From contig DATJUH010000051.1 in the NCBI GenBank assembly GCA_035502515.1, positions 1 through 13,239 on the forward strand: a stretch of 13,239 nt of DNA. The letters run 5' to 3'. This DNA comes from Fen-671 sp035502515 (lineage in GTDB: Bacteria; Actinomycetota; Acidimicrobiia; Acidimicrobiales; Palsa-688). Under the pieces are notes generated by a model. The model worked only from the letters and a program-made list of their open reading frames with translations. It was not told the DNA's origin and searched no databases. The stretch's first letter is position 1, and each line of letters starts with the position of its first letter. Below are positions 1 to 5,982 of this stretch, in pieces. The position numbers and the translations under genes are program-made.

Positions 1-1851
1 GGCCCACGTACCAGTTGACCGCGCTGGGCAAATGGCCGGCGCGCAGGTGGTCGAGGGCGTGGCGCTCGGCCGGGTCGCGCTGGCGCAGGTTGTCCGTAAG
101 CGCCCACCCGTGGCCGGGGTGACAGGCGGCCAGGGCTTCCACGGCGCCCCCGGGGCCGACCGAGCCGAGCTGGCGGAAGTCGCCCACCGCCACCAGCTTC
201 GCCCCCCGAGGCCTCCACGGCGGCCAGCAACTTGCCCACGTCGGCGTCCGAGGTCATCGAGCTCTCGTCCAGGACCAGTACGTGGCGGGGGCTGAGGGCC
301 AGTCGCTGGTGATCCAGGCGCCAGGTGAGCGAGGCCACCGTCCGGGAAGCAACCCCAGCGCCCTCGCCGAGCGCCTTGGCCGCTTGGCCAGACGTGGCCG
401 CGCCAAGCACGGTGTAACCAGCGGCCTCGAAGCCGGCCCGCACCGCCGGCAGGGTACTGGTCTTCCCCGAACCGGCCACGCCTACGACCAGGTCCATGGA
501 GTGGCCCGAGGTCAAAAGGCCCTTGGCTACTTCGGCCTGTCTCTGGCTGAGACGGAAACCTCTCACCAGCTCTACCTGGCGCACTGCGGCGGCCGCCGCC
601 TCGGGGGTAATGCTCGGCCCGTCCCGTCCGGCCAGGGCCTCGGCCAGGGTGGCGATGCGCCGCTCATCCTCGACCACGCAGGCGGCGGCGTAGACCGGCT
701 CCCGGGCACCAGAAATGAACGGCAGGGCAACGGCTTGCTCGTGGGCCAGAACCCGCTCCACGGCCTCGTCCAATATTGAGACGGGCAAGCCGTGCAGGTA
801 CGGGGCCAAAGCCACGACCACGTCCCGGCGGGTGAAGGCCTTCTCGGAAGCCAGGCGGCCGTCGGGGGAGAGGAGGTCGGCTGCGACGTCATCGACGATG
901 TCGGGGCTCGGCGGCTGGTAGTTGAGCCCAGCCCGCTCGACGGCAGCAGCCAGCTCTAGCGGCGGGTACCCGGCCCGGGCCAGCCCGTCCCGCCAGCGCG
1001 GCACCAGGTCCTCCAACCTGTCACGGCTCTTGCGGTCCCGGGTGGCCCGGGCGGCAATGGCCCGGGAGCGGTAGGAGGCGTCCGCGCCGACGGCGGCGTC
1101 GATCTGGGCCGAGCGGGTGGCATGAACTTCCCAGGCCTCCTTGGGGATGCCGACGATGGCCCAGGCGCCGAGCCGGCCAGACGGCCCGGGGTCGGCCTCG
1201 ATGGCGTAACCGAGTTCGACGGCCTTGGCGGCGGCCATGCGCCCTATGGCGGTAGCAGCGTGGAGGTGGTCGCGCACGAGGCCGGTGTCGAGCGCCTTCC
1301 AGCCTCCCTGCTCGTCCCGCATGCGAAGAAGGTTGGCAAGCAAAACGTGGTCGTGGGCTTGGGGATCGCCACTTCGGTTAGTCGCATGCCGGGACACCGC
1401 CCAGGTGAGCCCGTCCGTGGGCGTACGCACCTGTGCCCGGCCTCGCCTCCCGCCCTGCTCCTGCACGACCTTGTCCAGGTACGCCACGGTCGCTTCGCGT
1501 TCGGTGTCGAGGATCTTGTGCATGTCCTCCGCCCGGCCGATGACCCCGAGCTCGGCGATGGACTTGTGACAAGACACGACCAGTTCCATCCCGGCCGCAT
1601 GCAGCGCACGAGGCGCTCGCCGTTTCCGGGTGGCGTGCCCCGCCGGTGCCGAAGACGGCCCTCCAGTCGTCAAGGTTGACTTCGCCGGAGAGGCCGAGCG
1701 AGGCGGCGCCGGCGCATCGCCACTCCATAGGTGTCTCGCCCCTCGAGGCGTAGTAGTCGAGGGCGTTGCTGACCGGGTCGTCGCCGCGGCCAAGGACGGT
1801 GCGCTCGTGGTAGCCGACCGAGTCCGCCCCCATGAGCCTCATCCATGCCAC
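1..1851 (-). CDS. MobF relaxase-helicase (TrwC/TraA type), frameshifted, 3' end outside window
   Basis: This is a conjugative relaxase that would nick oriT, bind the transferred strand covalently through tyrosine and unwind it with its helicase domain. The N-terminus has a Tyr-His at residues 14-15 and a Tyr-Tyr pair at 33-34, matching the MobF start region. The metal-binding HUH motif (His-Asp-His) is encoded at 1347-1355, after an Arg-His-Ala-Thr stretch. The helicase follows: Walker A GVAGSGKT at 459-482, Walker B LVLDESS around 261-278, then GDFRQLGSVGPGG and DNLRQRDPAERHALDHL near the edge. The start is GTG at 1851, preceded by AAGGAGG. Three reading frames are needed. The first 75 or so codons, through RHPET, are in one frame. 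About 470 codons from AAGMELVVSCHKS to VEASG are in a second. The rest is in a third. Breaks lie near 1590-1625 and at a six-base C run (202-207). Family assignment is very secure; whether a functional protein is made is doubtful unless the indels are sequencing errors. Confidence 0.9.
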
Positions 1852-1861
1852 CGCCCAAATG

Positions 1862-1868
1862 CCTCCTT
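1862..1868 (-). promoter_or_regulatory. Ribosome binding site of the relaxase gene
   Basis: AAGGAGG on the minus strand lies 10 bases ahead of GTG at 1851. It is one of the few strong Shine-Dalgarno sites in the window, and it selects the GTG over the internal ATG codons at residues 4 and 7. Confidence 0.7.
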
Positions 1869-1897
1869 CAGTTCAGGCCGGACTTCATTCGATGTTC

Positions 1898-1976
1898 ACA
1901 ACCGAAAGGTTGTAATCGTGTTCCCAAGCTTTTTTTCTTTTACTCCGCGAAAAGGCATTCGTAAAGGAATTTTTCG
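1898..1976. repeat. Two small hairpins in the AT-rich relaxase upstream region
   Basis: ACAACC and GGTTGT (1898-1903 and 1908-1913) flank a GAAA tetraloop. CGAAAA plus ATTC (1948-1953, 1957-1960) pairs with GAAT plus TTTTCG (1967-1976) around a six-base loop, with a three-base bulge. Between them is a T-rich run near 1930-1940. They may form part of an oriT/regulatory region or the leader of the relaxase transcript; no specific function can be shown. Confidence 0.4.
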
Positions 1977-1980
1977 TGGG

Positions 1981-2020
1981 TGGTCAAGAACGGTCAGTAA
2001 CGGTCAGCAACTGTCAAACG
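1981..2020. repeat. Four 10-bp direct repeats (iteron-like)
   Basis: Four consecutive decamers are TGGTCAAGAA, CGGTCAGTAA, CGGTCAGCAA and CTGTCAAACG. All share the core GTCA in the same phase. The exact 10-bp spacing puts each copy on about the same face of the helix, as expected for cooperative binding of a DNA-binding protein. A further ACGGTCAGCG occurs at 2186. The array sits about 130 bp upstream of the relaxase start and 90 bp from the inverted repeat at 2112-2174. Binding by an oriT accessory protein or a transfer repressor is an inference. Confidence 0.6.
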
Positions 2021-2111
2021 CCTTCGTTTCCAAGGGGCGACCAGGTGGCAGCTTCCGATAGAGCAGAATGGCCAAAGCGAGGGCGCAGATCTCGCGACAA
2101 AGACAAAGAGC

Positions 2112-2174
2112 ATTGTCCCACGTTCTTGCCCGTATAAGTACTTTCGTGGCACAGGTGGGCAACAACGGGACAAT
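2112..2174. other. Candidate oriT: long interrupted inverted repeat
   Basis: ATTGTCCC (2112-2119) pairs with GGGACAAT (2167-2174), GTT (2122-2124) with AAC (2164-2166 region), and TTGCCC (2126-2131) with GGGCAA (2157-2162). The stem is close to 18 bp with a two-base bulge and one mismatch around a 25-base loop. A second palindrome, TAATTG-G-CAATTA, abuts it at 2174-2186. MobF relaxases recognise an inverted repeat next to their nick site, and oriT commonly lies beside the relaxase gene, so position and structure both fit. No gene is supported here. The nick position cannot be assigned from the sequence. Confidence 0.5.
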
Positions 2175-2367
2175 AATTGGCAATTACGGTCAGCGGGCAG
2201 TGAGTGTTAGCCTGGAGGTCTTTGCAGCTACCGTTATTGTGCTTCTCTAAGCGCCAAGGAAACCCTTGGACCGTCACATTTTGACGGCATAGTGACCGAA
2301 GCCGCCGGCAAGCAAGATCTCCGAGGGCACACCCCGGCGGATACTCTTCGAGGCCGGAGGTGCCTTC

Positions 2368-2769
2368 GTGGAAGCAATCGAGCCCCACATACGTGACGAC
2401 CAACTGCCAGATTCCTCGGTACTCGTCGTACGGGGCGGCCCGATCACCTCCGAGAAGCTCCTGGAAGCGGCGAAGCGAGAGCAAGCTGTTTACACCTGGC
2501 GTGGCCGTCCGCTGGCCTGCATCTCTGCCGAGGCGGTGACGGGTGAGTGGTCGCTCGAGCGATTGCTGGCGGAGCACCTCGGCACAAGGACCACGTACGC
2601 CACGACGACCGTAGGCCAGGTCGTCGATGCTGGGCTCGCACTACTACCAACCTTCGCCGTCCCTCATTACGATGTGGTCTTGGAGGACGCCACTCCACAG
2701 GAGGTAGCCAGGCTCATGTCGATCTTGTCGGAACCGGTCCGCAACCAGTTCCGCCGGAAGGGACGGTGA
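2368..2769 (+). CDS. Conserved-looking protein of unknown function, first gene of a coupled pair
   Basis: This 133-residue protein starts at GTG with GGAGG seven bases upstream, so the start is well supported. I do not recognise a named domain. Visible features are a VVRGGP turn near residues 20-25, an aromatic-basic stretch YTWRGRPLACIS around 42-53, a TTYATTTVGQVVDAG segment, a VPHYDVVLEDATPQEVARL segment near 98-116, and a basic end (NQFRRKGR). No membrane segment or signal peptide is present. Its TGA overlaps the GTG of the next gene, implying translational coupling. It lies between the relaxase control region and the att-like tRNA fragment, so it is probably element cargo. A toxin-antitoxin-like role is only a guess from the size, pairing and charge. 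Confidence 0.75.
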   Translation: MEAIEPHIRDDQLPDSSVLVVRGGPITSEKLLEAAKREQAVYTWRGRPLACISAEAVTGEWSLERLLAEHLGTRTTYATTTVGQVVDAGLALLPTFAVPHYDVVLEDATPQEVARLMSILSEPVRNQFRRKGR

Positions 2770-3056
2770 GCGCTCCGGTGGAGGAGACCGATGCCGTGAC
2801 CGTCGACCTGCCCGCCGATGTGCAGCAGTATGACGAGACGGGTTACATCTGGGCGTTGAAAGAAGAGGCACGCGACCCGGCGCTGGTCGTTGAGGGCGCC
2901 ATAGTGGTCGCCGGTGACGACGAGGACCCCTTTTTGGCCCGAGTAGTCGATGTGAGGCCGGCCGGTTCGGTGACCAAGGTGCACCTCGAGGTGCTCCCCG
3001 GCGACCCCGGCGAGTACGTGGCCGCACTGCGTCGGGCACATCTGCTCTCCGCGTAG
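2766..3056 (+). CDS. Small acidic protein of unknown function, second gene of a coupled pair
   Basis: This is a 96-residue protein. The frame is open further upstream to 2547, but the GTG at 2766 overlaps the preceding stop codon (GTGA), which is the simplest start; longer versions would lie inside the preceding gene. It is rich in Asp and Glu, with DLPADVQQYDETGYIWALKE near residues 14-33, VVAGDDEDPFLARVVDVRPAG in the middle and a VHLEVLPGDPGEYVAALRRA ending. There is no signal peptide or membrane segment. I do not recognise the family. Its acidic character contrasts with the basic tail of its partner, so a protein-protein pair is plausible. Function is unknown. Confidence 0.7.
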   Translation: MSAPVEETDAVTVDLPADVQQYDETGYIWALKEEARDPALVVEGAIVVAGDDEDPFLARVVDVRPAGSVTKVHLEVLPGDPGEYVAALRRAHLLSA

Positions 3057-3297
3057 GCCGGCTGGCTGAGCCACCTCGCCGGTGGCCAAACCAAACAGCG
3101 AGTCACGCCCCGCTGAAACGAGCGAGTTGCGTCAATGCACCGTGCGGGCTTGGTAAGAGGTGCCCGCGTAAGTTGTCGGCTCAAGGCCCACATTGATCGC
3201 CTGCTACATGGTCTCGCACGCGCGGCCAAAGATGGCGAATCCTCACCAGTTTTTCACCTACTAAGTTTTTTTCGTGCGCGATCATGCGCGTAGCAGC

Positions 3298-3324
3298 GGT
3301 GACCGGGTGGCACCAGTGGTCACC
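3298..3324. repeat. Nested inverted repeat near the att-like site
   Basis: GGTGACC (3298-3304) and GGTCACC (3318-3324) flank a 13-base centre that itself contains GGTG-G-CACC (3306-3314) on nearly the same axis. It lies about 75 bp left of the tRNA-like segment. A recombinase or excisionase arm site is possible; a transcription terminator is less likely because no T-run follows. The rest of 3057-3397 holds T-rich stretches and no supported gene. Confidence 0.4.
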
Positions 3325-3398
3325 AGTCGGCAATAAAATAGCAGCTCACAGGCGTCCACAGCTACGAAGGAGCAGCCCCGAGAGGTGGCCCGGCCCGC

Positions 3399-3439
3399 CT
3401 TGTAATCAGGCGACAGGAGTTCGATTCTCCTCCCGGGCT
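3399..3439 (+). tRNA. 3' half of tRNA-Thr(TGT), probable att site
   Basis: The segment contains a canonical tRNA 3' half. It has the anticodon loop CTTGTAA (anticodon TGT) at 3399-3405 and the 3' anticodon strand TCAGG. A four-base variable loop follows. The T arm is AGGAG-TTCGATT-CTCCT (3415-3431). The acceptor strand CCCGGGC ends at 3438, followed by discriminator T; CCA is not encoded. A matching 5' half is missing: the bases before the loop do not pair with TCAGG, and no GCCCGGG acceptor strand or D arm is found upstream. A 3' half beginning at the anticodon loop is the usual remnant where a tyrosine recombinase has inserted an element into a tRNA gene. An alternative stem, CGCCT/AGGCG, exists but would leave G at position 33. 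Confidence 0.55.
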
Positions 3440-3466
3440 CGTTGTTTGGCTGGTCAGCGCGGTAGT

Positions 3467-4165
3467 TCACGTACCGCCTGGTGAAAGCGGGTGCTGTCGT
3501 CCCTTTGGTCGCGGGGTGTGACCCGCTCCCCGCCCGGCTCGCTGGAGAGCTCCAGATCCTCTGTCGCCGCGCTGCCCCTCAAGCCTCGGGCGGTTGTCCC
3601 CGGGCGGCGTCCTTTCTGGGAACCCGAGCCTTGTGATGTCGGGCCATGTGTAGATCGTCATCGGAAGGAGATAGCCCTCTTCGTCGAACGTCCCTTGCCC
3701 GATTTCACGTCCGCCCATCGCTTCGTAGAACGCCCTGGCCGAGAGGTTGACGGACAGGACTCCGACGCGAAGCTCCGCAAAGCCGAGCCGGGCCAGGTCG
3801 CCGGCCGCCGCACGCAAAAGTGACCTGCCGATCCCTCGGCCATGGCGAGCCGGGAGCACGTAGAGGGCGCTGATCTCGGCGACCGGGCCCTTCACCTCGT
3901 GTTCTGCCGCACCGCCGGACACCAGGCCGACAAGTTCGCTGTCATCGCCCTCGGCCACCAGGATGGCGTCCCCCTCCGGGTTTCCGTCAGCGACTCGGGC
4001 GATAGCACGGGCCCATCCGCCTGCCGACACTTCGGGCGTCCATTCCTCCACTCGCTTCTGAAACGCCGTTTCCGGCATCTGGCCGCGGTGCGCGGCGAGA
4101 AACGACTCGACCATCACGCGACCCATTGCCGGGGCATCATCGACCACGGCATCGCGAACCTTCAT
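3467..4165 (-). CDS. GNAT-family N-acetyltransferase with atypical C-terminal tail
   Basis: This cytoplasmic protein would transfer an acetyl group from acetyl-CoA to an unknown amine. The N-terminal VRDAVVDDAPAMGRVMVESF and the acetyl-CoA-binding motif ISALYVLPARHGRGIGRSLL (around residues 98-117) are typical, followed by LSVNLSARAFYEAMGG and YLLPMTIYTWPDI near residue 177. Family members normally end about there. This frame continues for roughly 54 residues of Pro/Arg/Gly-rich sequence, so the original stop may have been lost or a frameshift lies near 3630. I chose ATG at 4165; GTG at 4174 is an alternative. It lies about 39 bp downstream of the phosphotransferase gene on the same strand and is probably co-transcribed. 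Confidence 0.85.
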   Translation of the reverse strand: MKVRDAVVDDAPAMGRVMVESFLAAHRGQMPETAFQKRVEEWTPEVSAGGWARAIARVADGNPEGDAILVAEGDDSELVGLVSGGAAEHEVKGPVAEISALYVLPARHGRGIGRSLLRAAAGDLARLGFAELRVGVLSVNLSARAFYEAMGGREIGQGTFDEEGYLLPMTIYTWPDITRLGFPERTPPGDNRPRLEGQRGDRGSGALQRAGRGAGHTPRPKGRQHPLSPGGT

Positions 4166-4204
4166 CGTGCGCACTGTCCCATCTTCGTGCCCGCTGACCG
4201 CGGG

Positions 4205-5116
4205 TCATTGCTGCGAGCGGAAGTCGGCGATCACTTGACCGACCACGCCCGGTGCGTCCCATTTCCAGCCAAAGCGCGCGCCTGAACGGCCCGGGTCGTC
4301 GAGAGGCCGGCCGGGCATGTCGATCAGCGCCTTCCAAAGCGCCCAGCCTCGAGCCCGAGCCCAGGTGCCCGGGTCGAACGGCAGTGCGGCCATGAAGCGC
4401 TCCCGGCTGGTCCCCTCGAACATCGTCCATGCCGGCGTAAGGTCGCAGGCCGGGTCCCCGACCGCGGCACACCCGAAATCGATCACGCCACACAGGCGGT
4501 CGTCCCGGAGCAGGAGGTTCGAACCCGTGACGTCGCCGTGGGCCCAGGTGTCCGGGCCGCCCCAATCCGTGTCCAGCGCTGTGTCCCATACCGCGATCGC
4601 CCCGTCGACGTCGATCTCGTCAGCCAATTGACGGATAGTAGAGCGCACCTGTTCGTCCCAGGCCGACACCCGCCCACCCCGGTTACAACTGTGCGCGCCC
4701 GGCCGGGGCCCGCCGTCGCCGCCTGCACGTTGTAGAGCAGTAAGGAAGTGCGCGAGATCTTCGGCGAGGAGGTCATGGTCTTTTACGCCCGTGACTGCAG
4801 CAGGTTCACCCTCGAGCCACTCGTAGACCGACCATGGTCTCGGAAAGCCGCAGCCAGGCCGGCCCTTGGCAATCGGGCTGGGGAACCGGACCGGCAGCTG
4901 CGCCGCCAGCACGGGTAGCCATCGGTGCTCCTTGTCGATCTGCGGCACGTACATCTCGTGGCTCGGGAGGCGGACACACTTGTCAAAGCCAAGGCGGAAC
5001 GTGGTGTTGTCCCATCCGTTGAGGGCAACGGGACGGATCTCCAGGTTGGCCCAGTGCGGGAACTGTGTAGAAATTAGGCAGAAAACCACCGCGGCAGTGA
5101 TGTCTGCCTTGTGCAT
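4205..5116 (-). CDS. APH-family phosphotransferase
   Basis: This 303-residue protein has the aminoglycoside phosphotransferase/choline kinase fold, which uses ATP or GTP to phosphorylate a small molecule. The catalytic loop WAHGDVTGSNLLL (Brenner motif, His193, Asp195, Asn200) and the metal-binding IDFG (212-215) are intact. The N-lobe carries WDNTTFRLG near 35-43, VRLPS near 48-52 and a conserved Glu in DKEHRWLP near 63. WSVYEWLEGEP forms the hinge near 95-105. The open frame extends upstream to 5221, but homologous sequence begins at ATG 5116; no good ribosome site is visible there. The substrate is unknown. Many such genes are not resistance determinants, so an antibiotic-resistance role should not be assumed. 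It is paired with the downstream GNAT gene. Confidence 0.88.
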   Translation of the reverse strand: MHKADITAAVVFCLISTQFPHWANLEIRPVALNGWDNTTFRLGFDKCVRLPSHEMYVPQIDKEHRWLPVLAAQLPVRFPSPIAKGRPGCGFPRPWSVYEWLEGEPAAVTGVKDHDLLAEDLAHFLTALQRAGGDGGPRPGAHSCNRGGRVSAWDEQVRSTIRQLADEIDVDGAIAVWDTALDTDWGGPDTWAHGDVTGSNLLLRDDRLCGVIDFGCAAVGDPACDLTPAWTMFEGTSRERFMAALPFDPGTWARARGWALWKALIDMPGRPLDDPGRSGARFGWKWDAPGVVGQVIADFRSQQ

Positions 5117-5281
5117 GCATCCGTTGTAGCCGCATGTGCACCGGCTCGACCAGTCAATTTCCCTTGAGCCGGAATACGGACCGGGCGCCGAGGGAGTACT
5201 CCATATCAGACCGGCGCCCACCCGTCACTACAGCTATCAGCTGGCGCACCTATGCCAGTGTCAATCGAATGAGCGGCGGTG

Positions 5282-5346
5282 CACCTTGCGCCAAAGCGGT
5301 GAACCGACTCGGGTTCACCTTGCGTCAAAGCGGTGAACCGACTCGG
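5282..5346. repeat. Two tandem 31-bp repeats, period 34
   Basis: Copies at 5282-5312 and 5316-5346 begin CACCTTGCG, end GAACCGACTCGG and differ at one base (C or T at the tenth position). Each copy contains GGTGAACC, which can pair with the GGTTCACC at 5312-5319 between them, so two alternative hairpins are possible. The three-base spacing rules out a CRISPR arrangement. Confidence 0.8.
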
Positions 5347-5469
5347 TGCACGACGAAGCCGTACTGCGCGCTTGTCCAGCTCAGTCGCAAAGCCCAATTG
5401 TCGATATCGCGCCAGTGCACCATCGAGGTCATGGACGGTGAAGACGGGAGCGATGCGTTCAAGATCACC
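5331..5469 (-). pseudogene. VOC/glyoxalase-family remnant
   Basis: On the minus strand the sequence reads ERIAPVFTVHDLDGALARY then RQLGFATELD, a characteristic N-terminal strand and helix of vicinal-oxygen-chelate (glyoxalase/bleomycin-resistance-like) proteins. After about 30 codons the frame must shift by one base to continue as SAQYGFVVHR, the next family-like strand. Beyond that the sequence enters the 31-bp tandem repeats and nothing recognisable follows. No convincing start codon is present. It is best read as a decayed fragment of a gene once about 120 residues long. Assignment rests on pattern recognition over about 40 residues. Confidence 0.5.
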
Positions 5470-5632
5470 TCGGCCATAACGAGGAAAGCCAGACGGCCCG
5501 GCGGCGCGTGCTGCAATGCGAACCGGCGAGCCGGGAGCACGCTCTGAGAGACATGTCCTACTGGGGGGTCAGATAGCAAGCCCGAAGATGAGCGGATGCC
5601 CGAGGGAGGCAGCCGGCCCGGTACCGGCCGAA

Positions 5633-5680
5633 GACTTTGCGCGCCAGGGTAACGATAAGAGCACCTGGCGCGCAAAAGTC
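5633..5680. repeat. Perfect 13-bp inverted repeat (hairpin)
   Basis: TTTGCGCGCCAGG (5636-5648) and CCTGGCGCGCAAA (5664-5676) are exact reverse complements around a 15-base loop. With a one-base bulge, the pairing extends to GAC/GTC on the outside. No T-run follows directly, so it is not a standard intrinsic terminator. It lies in a gene-free stretch (5117-5982) about 300 bp ahead of the squalene-cyclase-like gene. An operator, recombination site or structured RNA are all possible. Confidence 0.7.
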
Positions 5681-5789
5681 GCCCACTGGAAGGGCGTTTT
5701 GGCCGCTGCAGGCGCCGCCGCACCCGGCTTGCGGGCGTCTTGTCTGTGCGCGGTCCGGCGTGCGTCGCTGAGGGGCGCGCCCAACGGGG

Positions 5790-5857
5790 CTGGCGGCTGG
5801 CCCGAGGCCGGGCTGGCGGCCGGCCCGAGGCCGGGGCTGGCGGCCGGCCCGAGGCCT
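5790..5857. repeat. Three 23-24 bp GC-rich tandem repeats
   Basis: Copies beginning CTGGCGG start at 5790, 5813 and 5837, each continuing into a GGCCCGAGGCC-type segment; the third is incomplete. The open frames across it give low-complexity Ala/Gly/Pro-rich sequence, so I treat it as non-coding. The varying 23/24-base period means no reading frame is preserved. Confidence 0.7.
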
Positions 5858-5982
5858 GCGGCACCTTTAGCACCTGCGGCCCCGGCGGCCCCCGCCCGTC
5901 GCACGTCGCACGTCGCGGGGCCGAGTGCCGGGTCGTCAACCGCCTCCGGCGTGAGGGGAGTGATGTTGATAACGTCACCTCG

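Noticed and set aside
2068..2250. A 60-residue open frame across the candidate oriT
   Set aside because: It lies directly over the inverted repeats, lacks a ribosome site and recognisable protein pattern, and its composition does not show the third-position GC bias of real genes here.
3396..3412. CGCCT/AGGCG as the anticodon stem of a complete tRNA
   Set aside because: The loop would be TGTAATC with G at position 33 instead of the near-universal T, and no D arm or matching acceptor strand exists upstream.
3282..3470. A 62-residue minus-strand open frame over the tRNA segment
   Set aside because: It contains the PGRRIELLSPD peptide that arises from translating the antisense strand of a tRNA 3' half; it is a common false gene.
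5636..5676. Rho-independent terminator
   Set aside because: The stem is strong, but no T-run follows on either strand and no confident gene ends just before it.
5740..5982. N-terminal extension of the squalene-cyclase-like protein
   Set aside because: The frame is open, but the extra 81 residues come from the 23-24 bp GC-rich repeats and have no ordered pattern; the family-like sequence starts at ATG 5983.
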